This document shows positions 54,059-63,891 of a stretch of DNA of 64,000 nt, in pieces. The position numbers were made by a program, and so were the translations under genes. Origin of the DNA: Rouxiella silvae (lineage in GTDB: Bacteria; Pseudomonadota; Gammaproteobacteria; Enterobacterales; Enterobacteriaceae); assembly GCF_002093625.1 (NCBI RefSeq), contig NZ_MRWD01000002.1, positions 111,643 to 175,642 on the forward strand, given 5' to 3'. The notes under the pieces were generated by a model. That model saw only the letters and a program-made list of their open reading frames with translations. It ran no database searches and was not told the DNA's origin. Each line of letters starts with the position of its first letter. The first letter of the stretch is position 1.

Positions 54059-54946
54059 ATGGAACTTCGTCATCTGCGTTATTTTGTTGCCGTAGCAGAG
54101 ACAACTAACTTCACCCGAGCCGCCGAACGGCTCGGTATTTCCCAGCCACCGCTCAGTCAGCAAATTCAACGACTTGAACATGAAGTGGGCACCACGCTGC
54201 TAAAGCGCCTGACGCGCGGCGTTGAGCTCACCGAAGCGGGTAAGGTACTTTACGAAGATGCGCTGATTATCTTGAAGTTGTCGGATGCTGCTCTTGAGCG
54301 TACTCGCAGCGTGGCGCGGGGTATGAACGGTTTTTTACGCATTGGTTTTGCCAGTTCTTCGGCATTTAATCCGCAGGTATTTTCTCTGTTGCATCACTAC
54401 CGCGACAAATATCCCGGCGTGAAGCTTGAGCCGCAGGAAAAAGATATGTCGGGATTGATGACAGCCCTCAGTGAGGGGGTGATTGATTTAGCGTTTATTC
54501 GATTACCCTGCGAGCGCAGTAAAGACTTTAACGTGCGGGTGATTGATAACGAGGAGATGGTGATTGCGCTGCCGAAGATGCATCCACTGAGTCGGGGGGA
54601 GAGCGTTGCGCTTTCTGAGCTGCGCAATGAAACGTTAATTACTTTCCCGCGCGAGCTGTCGCCCGGTTTATATGATGCGGTGATTGCCGCCTGCGTCGAG
54701 GCGGGATTTACCCCGAAATTGGGACAACAGTGTCCGCAAATTGCCTCATCGCTAAGTATGGTTGCGACCGGTTTTGGTTACGCGCTGTTGCCCGCATCGT
54801 TGAGTAAAATTAATGCCGACAACGTTCGCTGTTTGCCTATTGCCGGTCAGACAATCACCACCCAGGTTGCGCTAGCTTGGCGACGAACTTCGCAGGGTAA
54901 ATCGGCCAAACATCTGCTCAATATGGTTTCACCGGGGCTAGAATAG
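54059..54946 (+). CDS. budR: LysR-type activator of the butanediol operon
   Basis: A 295-residue LysR regulator of the AlsR/BudR group. It begins MELRHLRYFVAVAETTNFTRAAERLGISQPPLSQQIQRLE, a classic helix-turn-helix. The effector domain starts near residue 90 (GFLRIGFASSSAFNP). It is divergent from budA with 101 bases between them. In relatives it responds to acetate to switch on acetoin and butanediol production at low pH. Confidence 0.92.
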   Translation: MELRHLRYFVAVAETTNFTRAAERLGISQPPLSQQIQRLEHEVGTTLLKRLTRGVELTEAGKVLYEDALIILKLSDAALERTRSVARGMNGFLRIGFASSSAFNPQVFSLLHHYRDKYPGVKLEPQEKDMSGLMTALSEGVIDLAFIRLPCERSKDFNVRVIDNEEMVIALPKMHPLSRGESVALSELRNETLITFPRELSPGLYDAVIAACVEAGFTPKLGQQCPQIASSLSMVATGFGYALLPASLSKINADNVRCLPIAGQTITTQVALAWRRTSQGKSAKHLLNMVSPGLE

Positions 54947-54957
54947 GGCGTGACTAC

Positions 54958-54993
54958 ACCGATTCAGGCCGCAAAGTGCAGGCTTGAATCGGT
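54958..54993. terminator. Bidirectional hairpin after budR and the glycosyltransferase
   Basis: ACCGATTCA / TGAATCGGT arms with an inner GCC/GGC pairing, between two convergent stop codons. No long T-run. Confidence 0.75.
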
Positions 54994-55006
54994 ATTGATA
55001 TCTGCA

Positions 55007-55861
55007 TTATCTCATTCGACCGAGGCGGTTCTTTTTGTAATCGCAGTAGCCGCGCAGCATGTAGCGCAGTTTCAGCAATTTTTGTTTTTCAAAAAAAATT
55101 ACGCCTAGCAGCAAGATAAAATTGAATTTAGCGTAATCGTGAGTGAAAGAAGGGAACCTGTCGCGGATCAGGAAGCGGTTTCGGATAATGTAATATTTTC
55201 TTATCGCACCGTGATGCATAACGTATAGCCTGCGTGGATACAAGAATGGATGGGATTTTCCGTCACCAATTTTGTGTTCCATATGCACGTTGCTAAAGGT
55301 GTAAATAGTGTAGTTACGCTGAGTTAGCTTGTAACACAGGTCGTGATCTACCTCGTCAATGAATAAGGTATCGTCGAAACCGCCGATTTGTTTATAGGCT
55401 GTCAGGCTCAGAAGATTGCCAGAAGTGATAACGCGTGAGGCATAGCCTTCTGGCTGATATTCATTAGTCAGCGGGGTAAACACGGCAATCGTCGGATCTT
55501 CGAGTTTTTTGGTTTCGAAGGCATCGATAAATTTAGTCATCTCTGCACGGTCAAAACTCGAGTCTTGATCCATGGTTAATATCCAGTTATAGCCTTGTTC
55601 CAGCGCACGCTCGCACCCTTTATTCAAGGCGGTCGCAATACCCAGATTATCAAGGTTCGGGATATATTCTACCTTGTCGTCATCACGGGTTAGCTCACTC
55701 AATAACGACAAATTATTTCCAGCCGAATTATCGACAACATAGAGCTTTTTCACAAAGCCGAGATAGCTTTTTATGTTTTCGACTTCTTTTTCCGTCGGAT
55801 TGTACCAAACCACAACCCCTGCAAAAGGGGTCGATTTATCGTTATTTTGTTCAATCGACAT
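55007..55861 (-). CDS. GT2-family glycosyltransferase (rhamnosyltransferase-like)
   Basis: A 284-residue cytoplasmic-face glycosyltransferase with the GT-A fold. Typical points are VVVWYNPTEKEVENI at the start, LYVVDNSAGN, the nucleotide-sugar Asp motif LTMDQDSSF near residue 97 and FIDEVDHDLCYKL near 168. The set is common in rhamnosyltransferases of O-antigen clusters. It starts directly after the flippase stop (TAA then ATG), so the two are one transcript. No other polysaccharide gene is near, so the glycan it helps build is unknown. Confidence 0.88.
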   Translation of the reverse strand: MSIEQNNDKSTPFAGVVVWYNPTEKEVENIKSYLGFVKKLYVVDNSAGNNLSLLSELTRDDDKVEYIPNLDNLGIATALNKGCERALEQGYNWILTMDQDSSFDRAEMTKFIDAFETKKLEDPTIAVFTPLTNEYQPEGYASRVITSGNLLSLTAYKQIGGFDDTLFIDEVDHDLCYKLTQRNYTIYTFSNVHMEHKIGDGKSHPFLYPRRLYVMHHGAIRKYYIIRNRFLIRDRFPSFTHDYAKFNFILLLGVIFFEKQKLLKLRYMLRGYCDYKKNRLGRMR

Positions 55862-57097
55862 TTAAGAACGTCTCCATATGGATTTGGTTTTGGCAACAAT
55901 CAAAATAGCGACAAGAGCCTCGGTAAACAGCACTGAAATAGCTGCACCATCGGCACCGGCTAACCCTATCAACGGGAAGATGATCGCGGTATTGAGAATA
56001 GCGCCAAGCCAGAGAATTTGGCTAAATTCTTTTCTCATCCCAATAATCAGCATCCCCTGCACGCCCAAGACCGTACTCACGCTAATAAAGAAAATAAGCG
56101 GGGCGAGGAGCGCTAAAATGGATACCGATTCCTGATAGGTTTCGCCGTAAAAAAGATGAATGATTTGGGATGAAAATATCATTAAGAACAGTGTCATAAA
56201 CAATGCCACCGCGTTTTGCCCGACCAGTAGCATCCTGATCATTTTTAGGCCTTTCACTTTATCGGTCGACATTAATGCGCTAATACGCGGATAAAATACG
56301 CTAGTTACCGGACTCATCAGTCCCTGTATGGCTTGCCTGATGCGGTCTGCGGCGACGTAAAAACCCACGGTGACCGGCCCGGCAGCAAGGCCGAGAAATA
56401 CCGGAATACTGTTTACGTAAAGGCTGCCCGCAATATTGGATAAGAAGATGTATCTCCCGTCCTGAATCAGTTCTTTTACCTGTTCCAGACTTGGACGGCT
56501 CCATTCAATCCACTTTTCACGATAAATCATGTAGAAGCTAAACAGCGAACCGAGAATAAATCCTATGCCGGTAATCAGTGCCACAATCCAAGTGTCAGCG
56601 GGAGAACTCACCAGAATAAAAATAAACGGGATAGTGACTATTTTGGCCAAAATATTGGATATCGCCATCCAGCCCATTTTTTCTTTTCCCTGGAAAAGCC
56701 AGGAAGGGACGTAAGCAGCACCGATTACGGAAGTATAGGAGACGATAATAACGGTCGAATACTCTTTGAGACTGGGAACCAGCAATATTATTGCCATCAT
56801 CACTAGCGCACCCAGCACAACCAAGATTGTTTTACAAAATAGCACGCCCCAAAAAACCTGACTAACCAAGGTCTTATTGTCTTTATGAATGGCTATTTTG
56901 TTGGTGGCTGAAAGGTCAAAACCGTACTGAACGAGGAGGGTAAAATATTGCACGAACGCCAGTGAAAATCCTAATACGCCGTATTCGCTGGGGCCGAGCA
57001 CTCTGACCAGATAAGGGAGCGTGATAAGGGGTAAAATATATCCAGCTCCCTGAATCATAAAGAGCGACAATATATTTTTGACCATGGTTTTATTCAC
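55862..57097 (-). CDS. Polysaccharide flippase (Wzx/MATE-like)
   Basis: A 411-residue membrane protein of the MOP flippase superfamily with about twelve hydrophobic segments. The N-terminal IQGAGYILPLITLPYLVRVLGPSEYG block is the common opening of Wzx O-antigen exporters. It should move a lipid-linked oligosaccharide across the inner membrane. GTG 57097 is the start, with GGGAG ten bases upstream; an ATG four codons in is possible. It is co-transcribed with the glycosyltransferase. Confidence 0.92.
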   Translation of the reverse strand: MNKTMVKNILSLFMIQGAGYILPLITLPYLVRVLGPSEYGVLGFSLAFVQYFTLLVQYGFDLSATNKIAIHKDNKTLVSQVFWGVLFCKTILVVLGALVMMAIILLVPSLKEYSTVIIVSYTSVIGAAYVPSWLFQGKEKMGWMAISNILAKIVTIPFIFILVSSPADTWIVALITGIGFILGSLFSFYMIYREKWIEWSRPSLEQVKELIQDGRYIFLSNIAGSLYVNSIPVFLGLAAGPVTVGFYVAADRIRQAIQGLMSPVTSVFYPRISALMSTDKVKGLKMIRMLLVGQNAVALFMTLFLMIFSSQIIHLFYGETYQESVSILALLAPLIFFISVSTVLGVQGMLIIGMRKEFSQILWLGAILNTAIIFPLIGLAGADGAAISVLFTEALVAILIVAKTKSIWRRS

Positions 57098-57485
57098 TAA
57101 AGAGGTACTCCCAAAATAATTGGGTCATTATGCCGTAGTGCCAGGTCATTGCATTTTCCTTGTTCATAACCTTACCCGCCTGTCGAATAAATGAGAACCT
57201 GCTAAAAATTTGTCTTAGGCTCAAGAGCGCTAAACGAGACTGTTTCGTCCTTTCAGTCATCGCGGGCAATAGAGGATCCCCGTCACAAAATTGTCTTTGG
57301 CAGTGTAGCCTCATTGTGCTCACTTTTTCAAGGTTCAACTTTGTTAAATCAGATACCTAGACGAAATGTCATGTTTTCTTAATGATGGCAAATGAGCGGG
57401 GGAGAAGAACGATTGATACGGTAAATAGACGACGGAAAAATGCCCGTAAAATTCCCACCGTCGTACTATCACTCCGCTAAATTAA
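57098..57485. other. Intergenic region upstream of the flippase
   Basis: About 390 bases between the LVIVD-protein stop and the flippase start on the same strand. It should hold the flippase promoter. An 82-residue frame (57090-57338, minus) overlaps the flippase start but lacks family features and a proper ribosome site. I see no JUMPstart element. Confidence 0.5.
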
Positions 57486-58733
57486 TTAACCAAGATATTC
57501 GATAATGGAAAGACCGCCATTATAGTCGGTACTGTAAATAATGCCCTGTGGATCAACGAAAACGTCGCAGGATTGAATGATCTGTGGACGGCCTGGACGC
57601 GTGTCCATCATTACCGTCGGCGCAGCGGGAACCAGTGCACCGGTCTCTTTTGGCTGAAAGGGATTGCTAATGTCATAGGCCCGCACACCCGCATTTTGAT
57701 AGGTGGCGAAAATTAGCGTTGAGCTAACAAAACTACCCGGCCGATTTTCATGCAGATTGTGCGGACCAAAGTGGGCACCTTTGCTAACGTAATCTCTTTC
57801 ATTTGGCTGCGGGAAGGTGGCAATGCTCACCGGATTTGCTGGTTCACGGATGTCGAATAACCAAATTAATTTTTCGCCATCTTCCTGATTATCAAGAACT
57901 GCCTCATCAAGCACTACCAGCAGGTCGCGATCCGGCAGTGGGAGTGCAGTATGCGTGCCACCGCCAAAAGGTGGACTCCAGTTACGATGAGAAATTAACT
58001 GCGGTGCATTTTTGTCTTTAATATCCAGAAGTGTAAGGCCACCGTCGCGCCAACTGGCGTAGGCCGTATCGCCGCTGATAATGGCGTGATGCAGCGCATA
58101 CCGTTTACCTTCTGGCCAGCTTGGCGTTTCGCCACCGGCGGTGTGCATTCCCGGCAGCCACCAACGGCCTGCAATCTGGGGATTACACGGGTCTGCGAGA
58201 TCCAGGGTCAAAAATATGTAGTCACTGTAACCGTCCAGCAGTGCTGAAACATAGGCCCAGCGTCCGCCTACGTACCAAATACGGTGAACGCCAATACCGT
58301 CAAGGGATAAAAAGCTTATTTCTCTTGGCTTGTCGGGGGTTGAAATGTCGAAAATGCGCACCCCGGCACTCCAGCCGCGAGCGTTGCTGCCCTGTACGGT
58401 CTCGCTTACTGAACGGGTGTAATAGACTTTTTCATCGGCAAAGCGCACGTCGGCAAACAGATCGCGGGCATTTATCACCAGCAGCAGATCGTCATGCGCC
58501 TGTAAATGCACGTTCCAGGTTCCCGCAGGGGCAGCAACAAAACCGGCATCGCGTGGATTTTTTGGGTCTCGCACGTCAACGATAGAAAATCCCTGCGACA
58601 CCATGTGCCCTATGTAGGCATAACCGCGATGGACCATCACCTGCACGCCGTCGGGTTTACCGCCCTGATTGCTGTGACCAATCAGTCGCATATTGCGGCT
58701 GTACTCGGGTTGGGGGAGAGTGTGAGCTGTCAT
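57486..58733 (-). CDS. LVIVD-repeat beta-propeller protein
   Basis: A 415-residue protein made of repeats of the LVIVD type, a predicted beta-propeller. Repeat cores seen in order are FSIVDVRDPKNPRDAG, VRIFDISTPDKPREI, FLTLDLADPCNPQIAG, LTLLDIKDKNAPQLI, IWLFDIREPANPVSI and VRAYDISNPFQPKETG. There is no signal peptide, so it appears cytoplasmic. Its role is unknown. It is transcribed alone, with AAGG seven bases before the start, and lies between the flippase and budC. Histidines and Asp/Glu are plentiful (GVHRIWYV, GPHNLHENRPG), which could point to metal binding. Confidence 0.82.
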   Translation of the reverse strand: MTAHTLPQPEYSRNMRLIGHSNQGGKPDGVQVMVHRGYAYIGHMVSQGFSIVDVRDPKNPRDAGFVAAPAGTWNVHLQAHDDLLLVINARDLFADVRFADEKVYYTRSVSETVQGSNARGWSAGVRIFDISTPDKPREISFLSLDGIGVHRIWYVGGRWAYVSALLDGYSDYIFLTLDLADPCNPQIAGRWWLPGMHTAGGETPSWPEGKRYALHHAIISGDTAYASWRDGGLTLLDIKDKNAPQLISHRNWSPPFGGGTHTALPLPDRDLLVVLDEAVLDNQEDGEKLIWLFDIREPANPVSIATFPQPNERDYVSKGAHFGPHNLHENRPGSFVSSTLIFATYQNAGVRAYDISNPFQPKETGALVPAAPTVMMDTRPGRPQIIQSCDVFVDPQGIIYSTDYNGGLSIIEYLG

Positions 58734-58793
58734 TGCCGCGCCTTATTGACTTGAAAGTTTAGGATTGCAGTTCTTGGAATAAGCGGAGTTTTT

Positions 58794-58871
58794 ATGATGG
58801 CTAAAAAAATGGCAACGAATCAAAAAGTATATGCTTATTCTCGTTTAGTAGAGACATCAGCAGAGTGTTAA
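58794..58871 (+). CDS. Possible 25-residue small ORF
   Basis: ATG-ATG to TAA encodes a short basic peptide beginning MMAKKMATNQKVYAYSRL. GGAG lies five bases before the start, which is better than chance. It sits in the gap between the divergently pointing LVIVD gene and the budC end. I do not recognise it, and there is no neighbouring signal to support it. Confidence 0.25.
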   Translation: MMAKKMATNQKVYAYSRLVETSAEC

Positions 58872-58950
58872 CGCGCGGATTACTGTGAAGAGGACCTGCA
58901 CACCCCTTGCGGCATACAGGCCCGTTGGGCTAAGGATAAGCCAAAGGTAA

Positions 58951-59742
<792 letters not shown>

Positions 59743-59896
59743 TTAATGTGTTGAGTCTTTTTTCAGGTGCTGCGCGCAAGGCATAGGGCTGGTGTGCTCG
59801 TTGCCGTTGCGTGAGCTCAGTTCAGGTTTACGCTCCTCGTTAAAATTGTTCAAATGTTGTTAACAGAGATGAACAGTTTATTGATCTAAACCAAGT

Positions 59897-60331
59897 TTAC
59901 AGGCTAAGTGCTGCTTTTCTAATCGCATATTCATAACCCTGAATGCCAAATCCACAAATTACTCCCACGGAAATATCAGACAGGAATGAATGATGACGGA
60001 AGGCGTCACGTCGGTGAACGTTGGTGATATGTACCTCATATAACGGCACATTTATCGCTGTGACAGCGTCACGTATTGCCACTGAGGTATGTGTCCACGC
60101 GGCAGCATTGAGCACCAGTGCGCTGGCATCACCACGGCATGACTGAATTCTCTCGATCATTTCTCCTTCATGATTGGTCTGGAAAAACGCGATCTCGACG
60201 TTGCACTCTTTACCGGTTTTATGGCATAACGCTTCCACGTCGGCGAGGGTGTCGCGGCCGTACGTTTCCGGCTCACGCGTGCCCAGCAGGTTGAGATTAC
60301 AGCCGTTAAGTACCACAATTTTGCGTTGCAT
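59897..60331 (-). CDS. aroQ: Type II 3-dehydroquinate dehydratase
   Basis: A 144-residue dodecameric-type dehydroquinase. It interconverts 3-dehydroquinate and 3-dehydroshikimate. Family motifs are NLLGTREPETYG with the catalytic Tyr, HTSVAIRDA with active His, and EVHITNVHRRDAFRHHSF. The usual NGPNLN at the start is NGCNLN here. Enteric bacteria use type I AroD for biosynthesis, so this type II copy, placed eight bases after a gallate-pathway gene, is probably catabolic: it could link quinate or shikimate to gallate or protocatechuate. It is last in a four-gene operon. Confidence 0.92.
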   Translation of the reverse strand: MQRKIVVLNGCNLNLLGTREPETYGRDTLADVEALCHKTGKECNVEIAFFQTNHEGEMIERIQSCRGDASALVLNAAAWTHTSVAIRDAVTAINVPLYEVHITNVHRRDAFRHHSFLSDISVGVICGFGIQGYEYAIRKAALSL

Positions 60332-60339
60332 ATTTTTCC

Positions 60340-61170
60340 TTAATCCCTAAATCCGAACAGATATTTTGGCGTTTCCCACATGATTTTTTGCTGCGTTTTT
60401 TCATCAGGGAAAAGCTGCTCAACCAGCATTAATAATGTGCCTAAATCCATACGGTGTTCGGCGCGCAGAAACGGCCAGTCAGACCCCCACATACAGCGCT
60501 CTGCGCCAAATGCCTCAAGGAGCGCATGCTGATAGGCATGGCCATCCGGGTAGGGAAAAGGCTGTTTACTAAATTTCGACAGGCCGGAGAGTTTGACCCA
60601 GCAGCGCTCGCTCTGCGCCAGTGACAGCAGGGCCTGAAAGGCGGGTTGATGCAGTCCGGCACTGACGTCGGGACGACCTGAATGGTCAAACAGCAGTTTC
60701 GTTTTGCAGCGCGCGAGCATGGGCATTAGCGCCAGCAGTTGCTCATTCTGCACCTGAATGGCGGCAAACATGTCCAGCTCCGCCAGTTTGCCCATCATGG
60801 CGTCAAACTCGAGAAAAGGGGCAACGCCGAGCATCGCCACGTTGAGCGCGATACCGACTACTCCGGCCTGTTTCAGTTCTGCCAGCCGCGCAAGGCTGCA
60901 CTCGAAAGGCACTACGGCTATCCCCCGAAAATGCCCGTGACCTTTTTCAAGCGCATCCAACAGACAGCGACTGTCGGTGTTGTAACCGGAGGTTGGCCCA
61001 ACAATCAACGAGTGGCGAATGTTATAGGCCTGCATCACGGCTTGGTAATAGTCCACCGTGGCAATCTCATGCCCCTCGGGGCGATAAGCGGTCTCCGGGA
61101 TATACGGAAAGTTAAGCGGATCAAAAACGTGGTGATGTGTGTCGATCTTCGGCTGGTCGAAAATGCTCAT
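60340..61170 (-). CDS. Amidohydrolase 2 family, 2-pyrone-4,6-dicarboxylate hydrolase-like
   Basis: A 276-residue TIM-barrel hydrolase of the LigI type. The metal-site residues are DTHHHVFDP at the N-terminus, LLFDHSGRPD near residue 159 and the final Asp in WGSDWPFLRAEH near 232. LigI opens 2-pyrone-4,6-dicarboxylate to 4-oxalomesaconate. That pyrone is also formed as a side product when gallate or its methyl ether is cleaved by a ring dioxygenase, so this gene could rescue that carbon. Its start overlaps galA's stop (ATGA). A lactonase for another cyclic acid is the alternative. Confidence 0.82.
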   Translation of the reverse strand: MSIFDQPKIDTHHHVFDPLNFPYIPETAYRPEGHEIATVDYYQAVMQAYNIRHSLIVGPTSGYNTDSRCLLDALEKGHGHFRGIAVVPFECSLARLAELKQAGVVGIALNVAMLGVAPFLEFDAMMGKLAELDMFAAIQVQNEQLLALMPMLARCKTKLLFDHSGRPDVSAGLHQPAFQALLSLAQSERCWVKLSGLSKFSKQPFPYPDGHAYQHALLEAFGAERCMWGSDWPFLRAEHRMDLGTLLMLVEQLFPDEKTQQKIMWETPKYLFGFRD

Positions 61171-62432
61171 GCCTTGGCTTTTCCTGATACTGAATAAAGA
61201 ACCTGCTGATTACGCGTTTTCTGGAACTCCTCCAGCGTTTCACCGCGCATCGCCGAGTAAATGTGCAGGTTAGATACGCCCACTACGGCCCCCAGTTTTT
61301 CCAACAGGAAGAAGCTGACACCATATTGAATCATGGCGCGCCAGTCGAGACTGCGCAGCATCAATTGTTCATCGCTGGTGAGTTTGTTTTCTTCAAACAT
61401 TGCCTGCTGCTCTACGAGGAAGCGTTCACGCCAGGCGGGTTGGATCATTCGATGCAGGAAGCGATTAATACGCAACGCTTTCAGGCTGCGTGCCTGGGTG
61501 AACGGATACGTTCCCGGCAGTTTTTCAACGCCAGCCATCTGCAGGGCGATTTTATCGCGCTGGCGCTGCTGCACATCTACCGGCGCTTCGCGAGATTTAT
61601 TCTCCAGCACCAGCGTGGCGATGCCTGTCATTGACGGCAGATAATAGGCCTGATGCAGTTTTTCGACATTGGCGGACAGCGCACCGCGCATCACTAGCCA
61701 CATGATCTCTTCTGATCCTTCCATTCCGCTCAGCGTGGCGTATTCGGCAAGGGTCATTTCTGTTAATCGCTCAGGGTCGTTAATCAGCATATCGACGAAT
61801 TGGTCGTCCCATTCCGGATTGTTAAACCCGCAGCGTTCGCCGTGAACCTGATGTGATACGCCGCCGGTAGCGACAATCGCCACGGTCAGGTCTTCGGGAA
61901 AGCTTTCAACCGCGCGACGCAGGGCCTGGCCGAGTTTATAGCAGCGGCGCGCGGTGGGAATAGGGAACTGTAAAACGCCAATTTGCAGCGGAACTATCTG
62001 CGTTGGCCAACCGCTTTCGGTATGCGGCATCAGCGCTGAAAGTGGCGAAAACAGGCCGTGGTCCAACGGTTTGTCCATAAAGAATGACATATCAAACTCG
62101 TCGGCCATCAGGCTGGCACCAATGTGTTGCGAAAGGGCGGCGTGCCCCTTAACCGCGGGCAAATCGCGCGGGCCGCCGCCTTCATCTGCCACGTCATAGT
62201 GGTCGTCAATTCCTAGCGTAAAGGCCGAATAGTGGTCAAAGAAGAACGAGGTTACGTGGTCATTAAATACGTACAGCAGTACGTCGGGTTTTTTATCGTC
62301 CAGCCACTTCTGCATGGGCGCAAAACTGTCAAAAATGGGCGACCAGGCGCTTTCCTGTTGTTTGTTATGATCGACAGCGAAACCGATAGTGGGAGTATGT
62401 GAAACCGCCAATCCGCCAATAATTCTAGCCAT
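61167..62432 (-). CDS. galA: Gallate dioxygenase
   Basis: A 421-residue extradiol dioxygenase that opens the gallate ring to 4-oxalomesaconate. The LigB-like catalytic part covers about residues 1-280: GGLAVSHTPTIGFAVDH at the start and the iron-type His in YVFNDHVTSFFFDHYSAF, with NPEWDDQFVDML following. A LigA-like small-subunit part is fused at the C-terminus (about 290-421, FLHRMIQPAWRERFL). Length and fusion match GalA of Pseudomonas putida, which is why gallate is preferred over protocatechuate. Fe(II) is the expected metal. It follows the transporter gene by 79 bases. Confidence 0.92.
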   Translation of the reverse strand: MARIIGGLAVSHTPTIGFAVDHNKQQESAWSPIFDSFAPMQKWLDDKKPDVLLYVFNDHVTSFFFDHYSAFTLGIDDHYDVADEGGGPRDLPAVKGHAALSQHIGASLMADEFDMSFFMDKPLDHGLFSPLSALMPHTESGWPTQIVPLQIGVLQFPIPTARRCYKLGQALRRAVESFPEDLTVAIVATGGVSHQVHGERCGFNNPEWDDQFVDMLINDPERLTEMTLAEYATLSGMEGSEEIMWLVMRGALSANVEKLHQAYYLPSMTGIATLVLENKSREAPVDVQQRQRDKIALQMAGVEKLPGTYPFTQARSLKALRINRFLHRMIQPAWRERFLVEQQAMFEENKLTSDEQLMLRSLDWRAMIQYGVSFFLLEKLGAVVGVSNLHIYSAMRGETLEEFQKTRNQQVLYSVSGKAKA

Positions 62433-62511
62433 TTATTTACCTCTTTTGCCTAAGTTATAGAATCTGAAGGTGTTCCCTTCATCATCTTTAATTTATTTTT
62501 TAATCAATGAA

Positions 62512-63891
62512 TTAACGAACATTCATGGTGCGCGACAGCGCTGGAATATCATTAAGATCGATACCTTTAATCATTTCGGGCGGGTGTGCCGGTCGGTGCA
62601 TCAAAATACTCAGGCCTGCCAGCAGTGCCGGAAGGGCCAGAACCAGGAAAATAACGTTTTGACCGGAGAACAAGCCAAGTAAAATCCCGCCGGTGGAAGA
62701 GCTGATAATGGCCCCAGTACGGCCAATACCGTGCATCCAGCACACGCCGGTAGCGCGCATTTCGGTGGGGTAAAATGCGGGAGAGAAGGCCTGAAGTCCG
62801 GTTTGTGCGCCGTTAATACAGACGCCGCTGAAGAACACCAGCACGGCCAGCGCGGTGGCACCGAAGTTGCCGACTCCTTGCGTCAGCAGACAACCCATGC
62901 CGACCATATAAAACAGCGCAATAACGCGACGTGCCTTGAACTTGTCCATCAGCCCCCCCACCATCAGCCCGCCAAATGTGCCGCCGAGCTGGAATAAACC
63001 GGCAACAATGGCCGCGCGCTCCAGTGAGAAACCGCTGTTACGCATAATGGTGGGCAGCCATCCGTTAAGTAGATAGATAACGAACAGGCCCATAAAATAG
63101 GTCAACCACAGCACCAGCGTTCCCTTGGCATAGCCTTTGGTGAACAACTGTAATACCTTGGCTTTTTTCTGAATGACCGGTGCTTTAAGCACAAATTTTG
63201 TTTCACGAGTAAACACACCGCCCGCGCGTCGCAGGACTTTTTCAATTTTCTCCTGAGCGACGTTGCGCACCACCATGTACATTGCCGATTCAGGCAAAAT
63301 CCACATCAGAAGCGGCAGCATCAGTAAAGGGACAACCCCGCCGGCGAACAGCACGGCTTTCCAACCAAAGTGCGGCAGCAGACCGGCGGCAATAAATCCC
63401 CCTGCACCCGAACCGATGTTGAAACCGCTGTACATGACAGTGATCATCAGACTGCGGCGGCGTTCCGGCATATATTCTGAAACCAGCGTCACCGTATTGG
63501 GCATCACAGCCCCAAGACCTAAGCCGGTCAGAAAACGCAGAATAGCCATTTCCATCGGCGTGCGTGCAAAAGTACTTAACAGGCTAAAAGTGGCAAAGCA
63601 CAGAATCGAAATCAGCAAAATTCGTTTGCGGCCAAAGCGGTCGGCATAGGGACCCGCAACCAGCGCGCCGATGGCGACGCCGAACATCGCTGCACCTAAA
63701 ATGGGCCCCATTGCGCCGCGACCCATTCCCCAGTCTTCCATCAGGGCGGGAGCAATAAAGCCCATGACGGCGGCATCGTAGCCGTCAAACATGATAATGA
63801 TGAAACACAGCGACAAAATCAGCCACTGGTAGCCTGAAATAGAGCGGGAATCTATCCAGCCTTTTACATCCACAATACTGTTCTGACTCAT
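62512..63891 (-). CDS. galT: MFS aromatic-acid transporter (AAHS family), probable gallate importer
   Basis: A 459-residue symporter with about twelve membrane segments. The AAHS signature is FDGYDAAVMGFIAPALM in helix 1, and GPYADRFGRKRILL is the MFS loop motif. PNTVTLVSEYMPERRRSLMITVMYSGFNIGSGAGG in helix 4-5 fits PcaK/GalT proteins. It is first in the operon ahead of galA, so gallate or a related hydroxybenzoate is the natural cargo. Promoter and start lie in 63892-64000, an AT-rich stretch with long A and T runs. The gene is complete within the window. Confidence 0.9.
   Translation of the reverse strand: MSQNSIVDVKGWIDSRSISGYQWLILSLCFIIIMFDGYDAAVMGFIAPALMEDWGMGRGAMGPILGAAMFGVAIGALVAGPYADRFGRKRILLISILCFATFSLLSTFARTPMEMAILRFLTGLGLGAVMPNTVTLVSEYMPERRRSLMITVMYSGFNIGSGAGGFIAAGLLPHFGWKAVLFAGGVVPLLMLPLLMWILPESAMYMVVRNVAQEKIEKVLRRAGGVFTRETKFVLKAPVIQKKAKVLQLFTKGYAKGTLVLWLTYFMGLFVIYLLNGWLPTIMRNSGFSLERAAIVAGLFQLGGTFGGLMVGGLMDKFKARRVIALFYMVGMGCLLTQGVGNFGATALAVLVFFSGVCINGAQTGLQAFSPAFYPTEMRATGVCWMHGIGRTGAIISSSTGGILLGLFSGQNVIFLVLALPALLAGLSILMHRPAHPPEMIKGIDLNDIPALSRTMNVR

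Noticed and set aside
57090..57338. 82-residue minus-strand frame overlapping the flippase start
   Set aside because: No family features, poor ribosome site, and its 5' two thirds look like random coding. At most the last 25 codons could act as a leader for the flippase.
57098..57485. JUMPstart/ops element upstream of the flippase
   Set aside because: The GGCGGTAGCGTG core is not present, so RfaH control is not supported.
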